Below are positions 1 to 8,467 of a stretch of DNA of 64,000 nt, in pieces (the first letter of the stretch is position 1; each line of letters opens with the position of its first letter). Under the pieces are notes generated by a model, which saw only the letters and a list, made by a program, of their open reading frames with translations, searched no databases and had not been told where the DNA came from. Source of the stretch: DAITQM01 sp036832975 (GTDB taxonomy: Bacteria > Pseudomonadota > Gammaproteobacteria > Xanthomonadales > Wenzhouxiangellaceae); assembly GCA_036832975.1 (NCBI GenBank), contig DAITQM010000005.1:54815-118814 (forward strand), given 5' to 3'. The translations under genes and the position numbers were made by a program.

Positions 1-531
1 GCGGGCGAGGTCGGCCGGGTCGTTGTGCCGGAAGCGTATCACCTCGGCGCCGCCGAGCTTGCAGCCGTCGTAGATGCTGGCGTGGCAATCGGCGTCGAGC
101 ACGATGACGTCGTCCGGCCCGGCGAGCGCCGAGATCATGCCGAGATTGGCGAGATAGCCGGTCGAAAACACAATGCAGTCGCGTTGGTCGTAAAACGCGG
201 CGAATTCGCGTTCCAGTTCGCGATGACTGCTAAAGCTGCCGTTGGCCATCCGCGAGCCGGTGGTCCCCGTGCCTTGAGCGGCAAGAGACTCGCGGGCCGC
301 GGCCTGGCAGTCCGGATCGAAGGTCAGGCCAAGATAATTGTTGGTACCGGCAAGAATCGTCCGGCGGCCGGCGACGAGCGCTTCGGTCGGCGACAGGATC
401 CGTTCCATCGCCACGCCGAACGGGTCGATACCGGCGGCGGCGAGCCACTCGCGGGCGGTGGCGATCGGCGCCAGTTTGGCGAACAGGGCATGGGGGGCGG
501 GATGATCGAGCGGCAAGGCGGCGGTATTCAT
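1..531 (-). CDS. spt: Serine palmitoyltransferase-like alpha-oxoamine synthase (partial)
   Basis: The N-terminal 177 residues of a fold-type I PLP enzyme of the alpha-oxoamine synthase family are present; the gene runs off the left edge and the catalytic lysine is not visible. Family features are the GTNNYLGL segment (residues 62-69), the TGTTGSRMANGS stretch (88-99) and the PLP-stacking histidine in DADCHASIYDG (146-156). The family condenses an amino acid with an acyl thioester; members include KBL, BioF, HemA and SPT. I favour SPT (serine plus acyl-ACP giving 3-ketosphinganine) because the gene follows a dedicated ACP, a reductase and an acyl-AMP ligase in the same leftward operon, the order known from the Caulobacter ceramide locus. 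BioF remains possible from this fragment alone. The start is the ATG at 531, 41 bases after the ACP stop. Confidence 0.8.
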   Translation of the reverse strand, partial: MNTAALPLDHPAPHALFAKLAPIATAREWLAAAGIDPFGVAMERILSPTEALVAGRRTILAGTNNYLGLTFDPDCQAAARESLAAQGTGTTGSRMANGSFSSHRELEREFAAFYDQRDCIVFSTGYLANLGMISALAGPDDVIVLDADCHASIYDGCKLGGAEVIRFRHNDPADLAR

Positions 532-572
532 GGTTGATTGATCGAGCGGGCGATAGTTGGGTAATAGACGAT

Positions 573-830
573 TCAATCGGCGGCGGCTTCGGCGTGCAAG
601 GCCGCCAGCGTCGCGGCGAGTTGGCCGGCGGTGCGGACGCCGCCCAGGCGGTTGATCGGAATACTGAGGTCGAGATGGTCTTCGAGCTGCATGCACATTT
701 CGAGCACCTGCACCGAATCGAGACCGAGTTCCTGAGTCAGGTCGGTCTGTGGTGTGATCTCCGGCGCTTCCGGCTTGAGCTTACGGACCTCGTCGTGGAT
801 CAGTTTGAATATCGGGTCGTGGTCGGTCAT
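573..830 (-). CDS. Dedicated acyl carrier protein
   Basis: An 85-residue acidic protein with the phosphopantetheine attachment motif LGLDSVQVLE; Ser39 is the expected carrier residue. It lies between the reductase and the SPT-like gene. In ceramide-making alphaproteobacteria a special ACP is charged by an acyl-ACP synthetase and feeds the long acyl chain to SPT, which fits this context. It is not the housekeeping AcpP: it is not in a fab cluster and its sequence around helix II is divergent. A peptidyl or polyketide carrier role is the alternative, but no NRPS or PKS is seen nearby. Confidence 0.9.
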   Translation of the reverse strand: MTDHDPIFKLIHDEVRKLKPEAPEITPQTDLTQELGLDSVQVLEMCMQLEDHLDLSIPINRLGGVRTAGQLAATLAALHAEAAAD

Positions 831-895
831 CGTGATTCAGGTTCCTGCCGGGTGGCGGGGTGCGGTCCGCGGTTAGGCGAAGTGGCCGGCAAGGC

Positions 896-1840
896 TTAGC
901 CGATCTCCGGATAGAGAGTGGCCAGCCCGGCCGCCAAGCCGATCGCCGGCTGCCAGAGGTCGGCCGGCGGCGGTTGCCGGGCCACCCAGTCGTCGTGCCA
1001 CAGTTCATTCAGCTTACCGGGCGTCAGCATCGGCGGTCGGCGGCTGAGGTGGGCCCAGGCCAGGTTGAGCCGAGCGGCCACGGCAGCGGCGGAACGCGGA
1101 ATGGCGAAGGGACGAATCGGGCGGGCGAAGACCGCGGCGGCGATCGCCAATAGATCATCCCAATCGTAACCGCCGCTGCCGTCGTCCGGCTCGCATAGGG
1201 TGAACTGCGACCGCGTCCGTGTCAAGGCGACGCACAAACGGGCGAGGTCGGTGACATGGAGCAGCGACAAGCGGCCGACCCGGCCGGCGGGCCGCACCCC
1301 GATTCCGCGTCGCCACCAATCGAACAACGGATGCAGTTCGCGGTCGCCCGGGCCGTAGACGGCCGGCGGCCGGACAATTTGCCAGGCGCCGGGGTAATCC
1401 GTATCGCGCAGGCACTGTTCAGCGGCGGCTTTACTGGCCGCATAAGCGGAGAGGGTGGGTTCGCGGGCGGCGAGCGATGATAAGAAAATAAAGTCCGGCG
1501 CGCCCGCGCGGCGGCAATGAGCGAGCAGGCGGGCCGTGCCGTCGCGGTTAATACTCATGAAATCGGCACGCGATGCGCCGCGCACCGCGCCGGCGGCATG
1601 GATCACGATATCGGCACCGCGGGTCAGCCGGGCCAAGGCTTCGTCGTCGGCCAGTGAGCCGGCAACGGCCTCGGCTCCGGCCGGCAGCGTCACCCGCTCC
1701 GGCCGGCGCAGCAGCACCCGGGGGCGGGCGCCTGCCGCACTCAATGCATGGATGAGATGGCGGCCGATAAAGCCACTGCCGCCGGTCAGCGCGACTTGCC
1801 GAGCCCGCGCTGCGCTGCGGCCCGGAACCGCCCGGGTCAT
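896..1840 (-). CDS. cerR: NAD(P)-dependent epimerase/reductase, ceramide reductase candidate
   Basis: A 314-residue extended short-chain dehydrogenase. The Rossmann motif TGGSGFIG is at residues 19-26 and the catalytic YxxxK is Tyr133-Lys137 in the segment LSAYAASK, with serines at 121-122. In Caulobacter the NAD epimerase-like CerR reduces the 3-keto group of 3-ketoceramide; the position between the acyl-AMP ligase and ACP genes copies that order. Thirteen bases separate its start from the ligase stop, so the genes are very probably co-transcribed. The substrate assignment comes from context only; a sugar epimerase function is not excluded by the motifs. Confidence 0.8.
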   Translation of the reverse strand: MTRAVPGRSAARARQVALTGGSGFIGRHLIHALSAAGARPRVLLRRPERVTLPAGAEAVAGSLADDEALARLTRGADIVIHAAGAVRGASRADFMSINRDGTARLLAHCRRAGAPDFIFLSSLAAREPTLSAYAASKAAAEQCLRDTDYPGAWQIVRPPAVYGPGDRELHPLFDWWRRGIGVRPAGRVGRLSLLHVTDLARLCVALTRTRSQFTLCEPDDGSGGYDWDDLLAIAAAVFARPIRPFAIPRSAAAVAARLNLAWAHLSRRPPMLTPGKLNELWHDDWVARQPPPADLWQPAIGLAAGLATLYPEIG

Positions 1841-1853
1841 GAAAAACTCGGGT

Positions 1854-3683
1854 TCAAACCGCCGCGGTTTGACCGTGCGCTGTGGCCGTCTCGATACCGC
1901 TCAGGTCGTCCTGGGTGATTCGCCGCCCCAGACCGTGGCGCTGCAAGAAGTCGCGCCGGGCGCCAGCGCGTGACAGTTTGCCGGACGACGTGCGCGGCAG
2001 CGTGTGCGGCGGAACCAGTTCGACCAGACAGTCGATACCGGATTCGGCTCTGAGGTCGGCGCGGATACGTGCTGCGAGGTCGGCCCGCGCCGCTTCGCCC
2101 GCTTGCCGGCATTGCACGACCAGGACGGCTTGTTCGCCGTCATTGAGCGTGATGGCAAAAGCCGAGGCATCGCCGGAGCGCACCTCGGGCTGGTGTTCGG
2201 CGATGTATTCCAGATCCTGCGGCCAGATATTGCGGCCGTTGATGATGATCAGATCTTTCTGGCGGCCGGTGACGATGATCCGGCCGTCGATGGCGTAACC
2301 CAGATCGCCGGTATTGAGCCAACCGTCGGGGTGCAGCACCTCGGCGGTGGTCTCGGGATCGTTGAAGTAGCCGCTCATCACGCTCAGACCGCGGATGTGG
2401 ATCAGGCCGACCTGGCGGTCGGGCAGGGCATGCCCCGCCGCATCGCGGATCTCGATTTCCAGATCGGGCAGCGGGTAGCCGCAATCGACGAATTCGCTGG
2501 TTTTGATCCCGGGGCTCGGCGCTTCGACCGGTACGGCAAGCCCGTTGGCCGCCATCCGGTCGGCATCGACCACGTCGGTATCGAAGCCGGCGTCGTGCGG
2601 GGCAAAGCTGATCGCCAGCGAGCATTCGGCCATGCCGTAACAGGGAATGAAAGCCTTGGGATCGAAGCCGCAAGGCGCCAGCCGCTCGGCGAATTGCTGG
2701 AGCGTGGTCGAACGGATCGTTTCGGCGCCGGCGCCGGCGATCCGCCACGGCGAGAGATCGAGTTCGGCGATGTCGCTGTCGCGCAACCGCCGGGTGCACA
2801 GCTCGTAACCGAAAGGCGGGCTGAAGGCGACCGTGCCGCCGGACTCGGTCATGATTTTGAGCCAGGTTCGAGGGCGCATAGCAAAATCGCGCGTGCCGAG
2901 AAAATCTCCCGAACGCTGCGACGCCATTGTCGCCAGCACGAGGCCCACCAGGCCCATATCGTGGTAGTAGGGCAGCCACGAGACACAGCGATCCTCGCTG
3001 TTCATTTCCAGGCCGACCCGCAGGATGCCGGCCAGGTTGCTCATCACCGAGCGCTGCTCGATCATCACCCCGCGCGGGAAGCGGGTGCTGCCCGAGGTAT
3101 ATTGCAAATAAGCCAGGTCGCCGGGCTGCGACGGTTCGAGCCTGGCCTGCCGGGTGGGTTCCCAGTGGGCAAAATCGGCCGGGCTGCCGACCCGCGCGAT
3201 CGGCAGTCCGGTGGCGGCTTCGCTGAGCATGTCGAGGAAGCCGTCCGGGGCCATTGCCATCACCGGCTGGCTGCTTTGCAGCATCGCCCGGATCTGTGCG
3301 ATATATGCCTGGCGCCCGCCCAAGTGAACTGCCGCCGGCAGGGGCACGGGCACCAGCCGGGCATACTGGCAGGCGAAAAAGAAACGGATGAAATCCGGAC
3401 CGGTCTCGGCGATCAGCGCCAGGCGGTCGCCGGGATCGGCGCCCAATGCCTTAAGGCGCAGCGCCAGTTCCCGGGCCTCGTGCTGCAGCAGGGCATAGGG
3501 TTGGGCGCAGTAAATTTCGCCTCGCGAGTTGTAGTAATTGAACCCCGTCTCACCGCGGGCCGCATAATCGAGTGCGTCGGAGAGGGTCGCGAAATCCGCT
3601 GCCCGCAGTTTGAGTCCGTGTCGGGTGGGTGTACGTTGGTTAACCAATTCCGGCGTCTCCCGCGTTTCGTTGTAAGTTGTCAT
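1854..3683 (-). CDS. Fatty-acyl-AMP ligase / acyl-ACP synthetase
   Basis: A 609-residue ANL-superfamily adenylating enzyme. The P-loop-like motif YTSGST is at 195-200, the FAAL-type SWLPYYHDMGLVG segment at about 243-255, and the later NTGDLGY and GRQKDLIIINGRNIWPQDLE motifs mark the hinge and C-terminal domain. The insert between the subdomains (DFAMRPRTWLKIMTESGGT) is typical of fatty-acyl-AMP ligases, which pass the acyl-adenylate to a carrier protein rather than CoA. The neighbouring ACP is the obvious acceptor, making this the counterpart of the acyl-ACP synthetase of bacterial ceramide clusters. It is the first gene of the leftward operon; 540 bases separate it from the divergent acyltransferase gene. 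Confidence 0.88.
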   Translation of the reverse strand: MTTYNETRETPELVNQRTPTRHGLKLRAADFATLSDALDYAARGETGFNYYNSRGEIYCAQPYALLQHEARELALRLKALGADPGDRLALIAETGPDFIRFFFACQYARLVPVPLPAAVHLGGRQAYIAQIRAMLQSSQPVMAMAPDGFLDMLSEAATGLPIARVGSPADFAHWEPTRQARLEPSQPGDLAYLQYTSGSTRFPRGVMIEQRSVMSNLAGILRVGLEMNSEDRCVSWLPYYHDMGLVGLVLATMASQRSGDFLGTRDFAMRPRTWLKIMTESGGTVAFSPPFGYELCTRRLRDSDIAELDLSPWRIAGAGAETIRSTTLQQFAERLAPCGFDPKAFIPCYGMAECSLAISFAPHDAGFDTDVVDADRMAANGLAVPVEAPSPGIKTSEFVDCGYPLPDLEIEIRDAAGHALPDRQVGLIHIRGLSVMSGYFNDPETTAEVLHPDGWLNTGDLGYAIDGRIIVTGRQKDLIIINGRNIWPQDLEYIAEHQPEVRSGDASAFAITLNDGEQAVLVVQCRQAGEAARADLAARIRADLRAESGIDCLVELVPPHTLPRTSSGKLSRAGARRDFLQRHGLGRRITQDDLSGIETATAHGQTAAV

Positions 3684-4223
3684 GCCCCGAGGCCTGGAGT
3701 CGCAGAAGCCATGGTCGGGATAATCTGGTGCATGGTGCTGGTCATTTTAGTACTTTCCTTGGCGAAGTCATGCAGCATGCGACGCATGCCCGAGCACCAC
3801 GCATCGGTCATTATATACCGTCATTTCATTGCCGGGCGGAACGGGGCGAGATACGGCTGGCGAGCCGGCAGTCCGCAACTCTCGTCCGTTTCCATGCCGC
3901 TACTCCTCGTCACAGACTTCCAACAGGACCGCGCTACGCCCGGATGCTTGCATATAAACTGAGTATTTTCCCAGTTTACGTGCGTTTGCGCAACACTGCA
4001 TTGACAGCCCTTGGGTTATCATTCATCGCTTCGGCCCCGCTCCAGCACCCGCTGGCGAATGCCCTATCCAGGTTTCACGGCGGGGTCGCGGCGTCCATCA
4101 TAGCAGGATGTTGTTATTTTGCAACAGGGTTGGAGCCGAAAATCGTTCCCGGTTCTGCTGCGCCTCCGGGCCAATGCCGCGGGCTGGGATAGCTTACGGC
4201 CGTATCAGGAGCCATCGCAAGAC
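3684..4223. promoter_or_regulatory. Divergent control region between the two ceramide operons
   Basis: This 540-base stretch has no convincing gene. On the minus strand a perfect TATAAT lies at 3815-3810, a plausible -10 box for the acyl-AMP-ligase operon, although no good -35 is seen at the usual spacing. At 3775-3789 there is a 15-base palindrome, GCATGCG-A-CGCATGC, placed just downstream of the expected minus-strand start site; it could be an operator. On the plus strand a TTGACA occurs at 4001-4006 but without a matching -10. Confidence 0.4.
3775..3789. promoter_or_regulatory. 15-bp palindrome, candidate operator
   Basis: GCATGCG, one central base, then CGCATGC: perfectly symmetric 7-base arms. 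It lies about 20 bases downstream of a minus-strand TATAAT (3815-3810) and 86 bases before the ligase start codon, a position suited to a repressor controlling the ceramide operon. The cognate regulator is not in this window. Confidence 0.35.
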
Positions 4224-5390
4224 ATGGATTCGATTTCATCCCGGGTCAGCATCGACCCTGTCAGTGGGCGGGGCGATTTGCGACGCTTTCTCGATTTCCC
4301 CAAGGACTTGTATCGCAGCGATCGGCAGTGGATCACGCCACTCGACCAGGATCTGACTCAGTGGCTTAAGCCGTCCCACCCGTTTCGCGAGCACGGCGAA
4401 ATGGCGCTGTGGCTGGCGCGCCGTAATGGGCAGGTCTGTGGCCGGATCAGCGCCCAGATCGACCGCCGGCACGCCGAATTGCACGGTGAACGGGTCGGAT
4501 ATTTCGGATTTTTCGATTGTGCCAATGAGCCGGACACCGCTGCCGCGCTGCTGGCGGCGGCCGCCGAATGGCTGGCGGCGCGCGGTCAGGACCTCATCCG
4601 CGGCCCGTTCAATCCGACCATCAACGCCAGTTGCGGCGTATTGATCGATGGCCGCGATTCGCCGCCTTATATGATGATGCCGCATACCCCGGCGTACCTC
4701 CCTGATTTGCTGACGGGCGTCGGGTTGGAGCCGGTTCAGGAGCTTTTGGCCTATCGCCTCGAGTTGGTGGATGGTCCACCGGCTCATACCAGCCGCTTGA
4801 TCCGGCGCTACGGTGATCGTCTACACCACAGGCATATCACGCCGCGGACCTGGCGCCGCGACCTGGAGCAGATGCGCTTGATCTTCAATGATGCGTGGTC
4901 CGGCAATTGGGGGTTCATTCCGTTCAGCGAACGGGAATTCAGCCACCTGGGAAGCGAGATAAGACCCCTGATCGACCCGCGCCAGGGGCAGATCATCGAT
5001 GTCGATGGCGAGCCGGCGGCGATGATGATTACTTTGCCCAACCTCAACGATGTGCTGCGCGACCTCGACGGCCGCTTGCTGCCTTTCGGTTGGCTACGGC
5101 TTTTGATGCGCATCAAGCTCAATCGCATCAAAAGTGCCCGGGTCGTACTGCTCGGCGTGAAGCGCCAATGGCAAAAGACGCCGCTGGCCAGCGTCATGGC
5201 CTATGCCTTGTTGACCCGTTCCTGGCAGCTCGGCTGTGCTACCGGCTGGACCGAGGCGGAACTGTCGTGGGTGCTGAGGGATAACCGGGCGATCCGCCTG
5301 ATCATCGAGAAGATCGGCGGTGTGGTCTACAAGCGCTACGCCGTTTATCAGCGCCCGTTGGGGACCGAGCCGGGAGGCGGCGGCGCATGA
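4224..5390 (+). CDS. bcerS: GNAT-like acyltransferase, bacterial ceramide synthase candidate
   Basis: A 388-residue protein from ATG 4224 (AGGAG at 4207-4211); an upstream in-frame ATG at 4119 adds residues that look non-coding. The C-terminal part, about residues 290-385, has the GNAT look: ELSWVLRDNRAIRLIIEKIG followed by GVVYKRYAVY. The N-terminal part opens with a segment reading FLDFPKDLYRSDRQWITPL, typical of this uncharacterised acyltransferase group. In Caulobacter a GNAT-like acyltransferase next to spt N-acylates 3-ketosphinganine. It is divergent to the SPT/ACP/CerR/ligase operon and heads a rightward run with LptF/G-like genes, overlapping the next gene by 4 bases. Function is inferred from context plus family resemblance. 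Confidence 0.75.
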   Translation: MDSISSRVSIDPVSGRGDLRRFLDFPKDLYRSDRQWITPLDQDLTQWLKPSHPFREHGEMALWLARRNGQVCGRISAQIDRRHAELHGERVGYFGFFDCANEPDTAAALLAAAAEWLAARGQDLIRGPFNPTINASCGVLIDGRDSPPYMMMPHTPAYLPDLLTGVGLEPVQELLAYRLELVDGPPAHTSRLIRRYGDRLHHRHITPRTWRRDLEQMRLIFNDAWSGNWGFIPFSEREFSHLGSEIRPLIDPRQGQIIDVDGEPAAMMITLPNLNDVLRDLDGRLLPFGWLRLLMRIKLNRIKSARVVLLGVKRQWQKTPLASVMAYALLTRSWQLGCATGWTEAELSWVLRDNRAIRLIIEKIGGVVYKRYAVYQRPLGTEPGGGGA

Positions 5391-6463
5391 TCCTGCGCCG
5401 CTACCTGCTGGCTAGCGTGCTGCGGCCGCTCGCCGGCATTCTGGTGTTTTTCTTTCTGCTCTTTCTCGCTTGGACGAGCAGCCGGATGATCAGCGAGGGT
5501 GGGGCGGTGTCGATGACCCTCGGCGAATTTTTCACGGTCTTGTTGCTGCAAGCCCAAGTGGCCCTCGAGATGATGGTGCCGCTGGCTTTTTTCCTGGCGG
5601 TGATCAGTGCCCTAGGCCGGATGGCGGCGGCGCAGGAATTTGTCGCGCTGCGCGCGGTCGGCGGCCAGACGCGCCTGCTGCTCTCGGCGGTGCTGCTCGT
5701 CGCTTTGCCGCTCGGCGGCCTGATCGGGGCTGAGGCGGTGTATCTGAGGCCGCTCGCTTACGACGAGATTTTTCGCCTGGACACTGAAATCGGCAGCGAC
5801 ATAAATCTCGAGCGGGTCGAGGCCGGACATTTTTATACCGCCAATTTCTCCGGGCGCGTCGTTTTTGCCGCCGGGCGCGACGGCAACGATCTGCTCGATG
5901 TTTTCGTGCAGCAGGAACGCGACGGGAAAAGCGAATTTATCCGCGCCGCCCGGGCCCGCCAGGGCGTGCTCGATAACGGCCGCGAGATCATCGATTTCGA
6001 CCAGGGATTTCTTTACCAGATGGCGCGCTCGCTCGACCCCGGCTGGCAGATGAACGTCGGCAAACTGCGTTTGATACTCGACAGCGAACAGGCCCTCTCT
6101 CCCGAGCGGCGCATCAAGTCATTGTCGAGCGCCGAACTGCTCGGCGACCCCGATCTGGTCGCCCAGGCGGAACTGCAAGGCCGGACCACGACGCCGTTGA
6201 TCACGATCACTCTCGGTCTGCTGGCGGTAGTCCTTAGCCGCTATGCGCCGCGTCGCGGACGCTATCGGCGGTTGCTCTTCTCACTGCTCGTCCTGGTCGC
6301 CTACCTTAACTTGTATGTCATCGCCAAAGGGTGGGTGAAAAGCGGTTTTCTGCCGGTCACCCCCGGCTTGTACGCGTTGCCGCTGGCCTTGCTCTTGATC
6401 GTCGTGGCGCTGTTGCTACTCGATCAACGCCGGCGGTGGTTTGCCCGAGCGGTGCATCGTTGA
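5387..6463 (+). CDS. LptF-like inner-membrane permease
   Basis: A 358-residue YjgP/YjgQ (LptF/LptG) family protein. Three N-terminal membrane segments (about residues 10-30, 50-75 and 95-118) flank the cytoplasmic coupling helix (AAAQEFVALRAVG), a periplasmic beta-rich domain spans about 120-265, and three C-terminal membrane segments follow. The family forms the transmembrane part of the ABC machine that pulls lipid A-linked LPS out of the inner membrane onto a periplasmic bridge. The gene is translationally coupled (ATGA) to the ceramide synthase candidate and to the LptG-like gene. This points to a paralogous system for ceramide lipids, though I cannot exclude that it is the cell's only LptF. 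Confidence 0.85.
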   Translation: MILRRYLLASVLRPLAGILVFFFLLFLAWTSSRMISEGGAVSMTLGEFFTVLLLQAQVALEMMVPLAFFLAVISALGRMAAAQEFVALRAVGGQTRLLLSAVLLVALPLGGLIGAEAVYLRPLAYDEIFRLDTEIGSDINLERVEAGHFYTANFSGRVVFAAGRDGNDLLDVFVQQERDGKSEFIRAARARQGVLDNGREIIDFDQGFLYQMARSLDPGWQMNVGKLRLILDSEQALSPERRIKSLSSAELLGDPDLVAQAELQGRTTTPLITITLGLLAVVLSRYAPRRGRYRRLLFSLLVLVAYLNLYVIAKGWVKSGFLPVTPGLYALPLALLLIVVALLLLDQRRRWFARAVHR

Positions 6464-7530
6464 TGGTGTTGTTGAGCCGCCACATCGGGCGTGAGGTCTG
6501 GCGCTGGCAGGCGCTGACCGCTCTGGCACTGTTCGCGTTGTTCAGCCTGCTCGAACTGATCGAGCAATTGAACCGCGTCGGGGACGGCAGTTACTCGCTG
6601 GACCGGGCCTTGCAGTTCGTGCTGATGACCGCACCTGGCCGGCTGGTCGAACAGTTGCTGACGATTATTCTGCTCGGCAGTGCGCTGGGCCTCGGGGTGC
6701 TGGCCGCCAACCACGAAATCGTCGCGGCGCGGGCGCTGGGCGCGGCGGCCGGCGACGTCACCCGTGCCGTTTTGCGCGCCTCTTTGGTGGGCATCGGATT
6801 GGCCTTGATCGCCGCCGAACTGCTCACCCCCAAGCTCGACGAGAGCGCCTGGTTGATGCGCACCGCGGCGCTCGCCGACCATGCGGCGTTCAGTGAGCCC
6901 GGGGGCTATTGGGCGCGGGACGGTTGGCGTTTTGTCAATATCCGCGATTTCCGTTTCGGACGCATCCCGCTCGATATCGACATTTACCATTTCGCCCCGG
7001 ACGAGGGGCTGGTCCGCTTCATTCATGCGCGCGAAGCGGAGATAATCGATGGCAGCGACTGGCTGCTGGAAGACGTGGTGATCAAGGAATTGCGCGGGAC
7101 GGTGAGCAGTACGACGCACCACGACTACTGGCGCTGGACGTCGTTTTTGCCGGCAGCGCAGCTCGGCGTGCTCGACATGCCGCCGGAAAGTCTGGCACCG
7201 AGCAGCTTGTGGGGTTATATCCAATCGTTGAAAGTGCGCGGCCAGGCTTACGATCGTTACGAATTGGCCTTGTGGCGGAAAATCTCGCTGCCGTTTGGGG
7301 CGCTGGTCATGGCCCTGCTCGCCGTGCCGGTCGCCTTCGGTGGCGGGCGCGGCGGCAAATCAGGCCAGCGGCTGTTTCTCGCGGCAATGCTCGGCCTGCT
7401 TTTCGTGCTGTTCAATCAGGCGGCCGGTTACCTCGGTTTGTTGACCGCAATTTCGCCGACGGTGACCACGTTCGCGCCGATCGCCGCCTTGCTCCTCGTC
7501 GCCCTGGTGCTGGTCGGCCGGCTTGAATAA
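6463..7530 (+). CDS. LptG-like inner-membrane permease
   Basis: A 355-residue second YjgP/YjgQ family protein. The start at ATG 6463 overlaps the LptF-like stop (TGATG), a better choice than the longer in-frame start at 6331 inside the previous gene. It has N-terminal membrane helices, the coupling helix NHEIVAARALGAAAGDV, a periplasmic domain with the WARDGWRFVNIRDF segment typical of LptG, and three C-terminal helices. It pairs with the LptF-like protein as a heterodimeric permease. No LptB ATPase or LptA/C genes lie beside it, so an ATPase must come from elsewhere, possibly the common LptB. Confidence 0.85.
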   Translation: MVLLSRHIGREVWRWQALTALALFALFSLLELIEQLNRVGDGSYSLDRALQFVLMTAPGRLVEQLLTIILLGSALGLGVLAANHEIVAARALGAAAGDVTRAVLRASLVGIGLALIAAELLTPKLDESAWLMRTAALADHAAFSEPGGYWARDGWRFVNIRDFRFGRIPLDIDIYHFAPDEGLVRFIHAREAEIIDGSDWLLEDVVIKELRGTVSSTTHHDYWRWTSFLPAAQLGVLDMPPESLAPSSLWGYIQSLKVRGQAYDRYELALWRKISLPFGALVMALLAVPVAFGGGRGGKSGQRLFLAAMLGLLFVLFNQAAGYLGLLTAISPTVTTFAPIAALLLVALVLVGRLE

Positions 7531-8467
7531 CGAATTCGCACCGGCGGTCGAGCGCGCCGTAGTGACGCCGGTTCTCGACGCTTTGCTGGCCGCCCTCCAG
7601 CGGCGCCACGGGCCGGCGTTGCGTGCTGTGCTGTATTACGGTTCGTGCCTGCGCGGCGGGGATCCAGCCGCGGGGATCGTCGATTTTCATGTCCTGGTCA
7701 CCACGCCGCACGCCGCTGGGCAGGGGTGGGTGGCGTCATTTTTCAACGATCTTTTGCCGCCCAATGTGTTTTATCTCGAAACGCCGGCGACGGTGGAGAC
7801 CGGCCGGGTGGGGCGGATTTGGCGTGCCAAATACGCGATGTTCCGCGAGCGCGCTTTTTTGCGCGGCGTCGCCGGGCGCTGGTTGCTGCCGTATCTGTGG
7901 GGGCGCTTCGCCCAACCTTACCGCCTGGTCTGGTGCGCCGATTCCGCCCTCGAGGAAAATCTGGCCCGCGCCGTCGCGCGGGGCCGGCGGCATTTTCTCG
8001 CTACTGTAACGGCGACGCTGGACGGAGAGTACACCGTGCCGGAGATCTGGCGGCACGGCATCGGCCTTAGCTACCGGACCGAACTCAGGACCGAACCGGT
8101 CGAGCGGATCGCCTCGCTGATTGCCGCGGGCGCTGCGGAATTCCGTTCCATCACCGCTGGGATTTTGCCGGACCTGCCAGGTTGCACGGCGCTGGCCGGC
8201 GACCGCTACCGAATTGCACCGGGGCGCTGGCGGCGGCGACGCGCGACGGCGTTGTGGGCGTTGCGCATCGTCAGCGGTAAGCTTTTGTCGGTCGCCCGGC
8301 TGTTCAAGACCTTGTTCACCTTCGACGGTGCGGTCGATTATGCCGTTTGGAAAATCGAACGCCACACCGGGCGGCCGCTCGAGATTTCAGATGCCGCCCG
8401 CCGCCGGCCGTGGCTCGGTGGCTGGGTGGTGCTGTGGCGTTTATACCGCAGCGGCCGGATCAGATAG
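7523..8467 (+). CDS. Tam41-like nucleotidyltransferase in ceramide locus
   Basis: A 314-residue protein starting at TTG 7523, overlapping the LptG-like stop. The segment LYYGSCLRGGDPAAGIVDFHVLV (residues 36-58) matches the GS-x(n)-D signature of the pol-beta nucleotidyltransferase fold. Only one of the usual two aspartates is seen there, as in Tam41, the mitochondrial CDP-diacylglycerol synthase. Further on, PPNVFYLETPA and a KYAMF...AGRW stretch resemble the Tam41 order of conserved blocks. With a GGDGT lipid kinase just downstream, I infer it may make a CDP-activated lipid (CDP-ceramide or CDP-DAG), but the substrate is unproven. Its stop overlaps the convergent ABC transporter gene by 8 bases. 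Confidence 0.6.
   Translation: MNNEFAPAVERAVVTPVLDALLAALQRRHGPALRAVLYYGSCLRGGDPAAGIVDFHVLVTTPHAAGQGWVASFFNDLLPPNVFYLETPATVETGRVGRIWRAKYAMFRERAFLRGVAGRWLLPYLWGRFAQPYRLVWCADSALEENLARAVARGRRHFLATVTATLDGEYTVPEIWRHGIGLSYRTELRTEPVERIASLIAAGAAEFRSITAGILPDLPGCTALAGDRYRIAPGRWRRRRATALWALRIVSGKLLSVARLFKTLFTFDGAVDYAVWKIERHTGRPLEISDAARRRPWLGGWVVLWRLYRSGRIR

Noticed and set aside
2004..3962. 652-codon open frame opposite the acyl-AMP ligase
   Set aside because: Antisense shadow of a gene with clear ANL motifs; no family features.
4001..4029. Plus-strand promoter TTGACA for the ceramide synthase gene
   Set aside because: The hexamer is perfect, but nothing like TATAAT lies 15-19 bases downstream.
5387..7530. 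Plain housekeeping lptF-lptG
   Set aside because: Not excluded, but the tight coupling to the ceramide synthase candidate and absence of the usual neighbours make a lipid-locus-specific pair the better first hypothesis.
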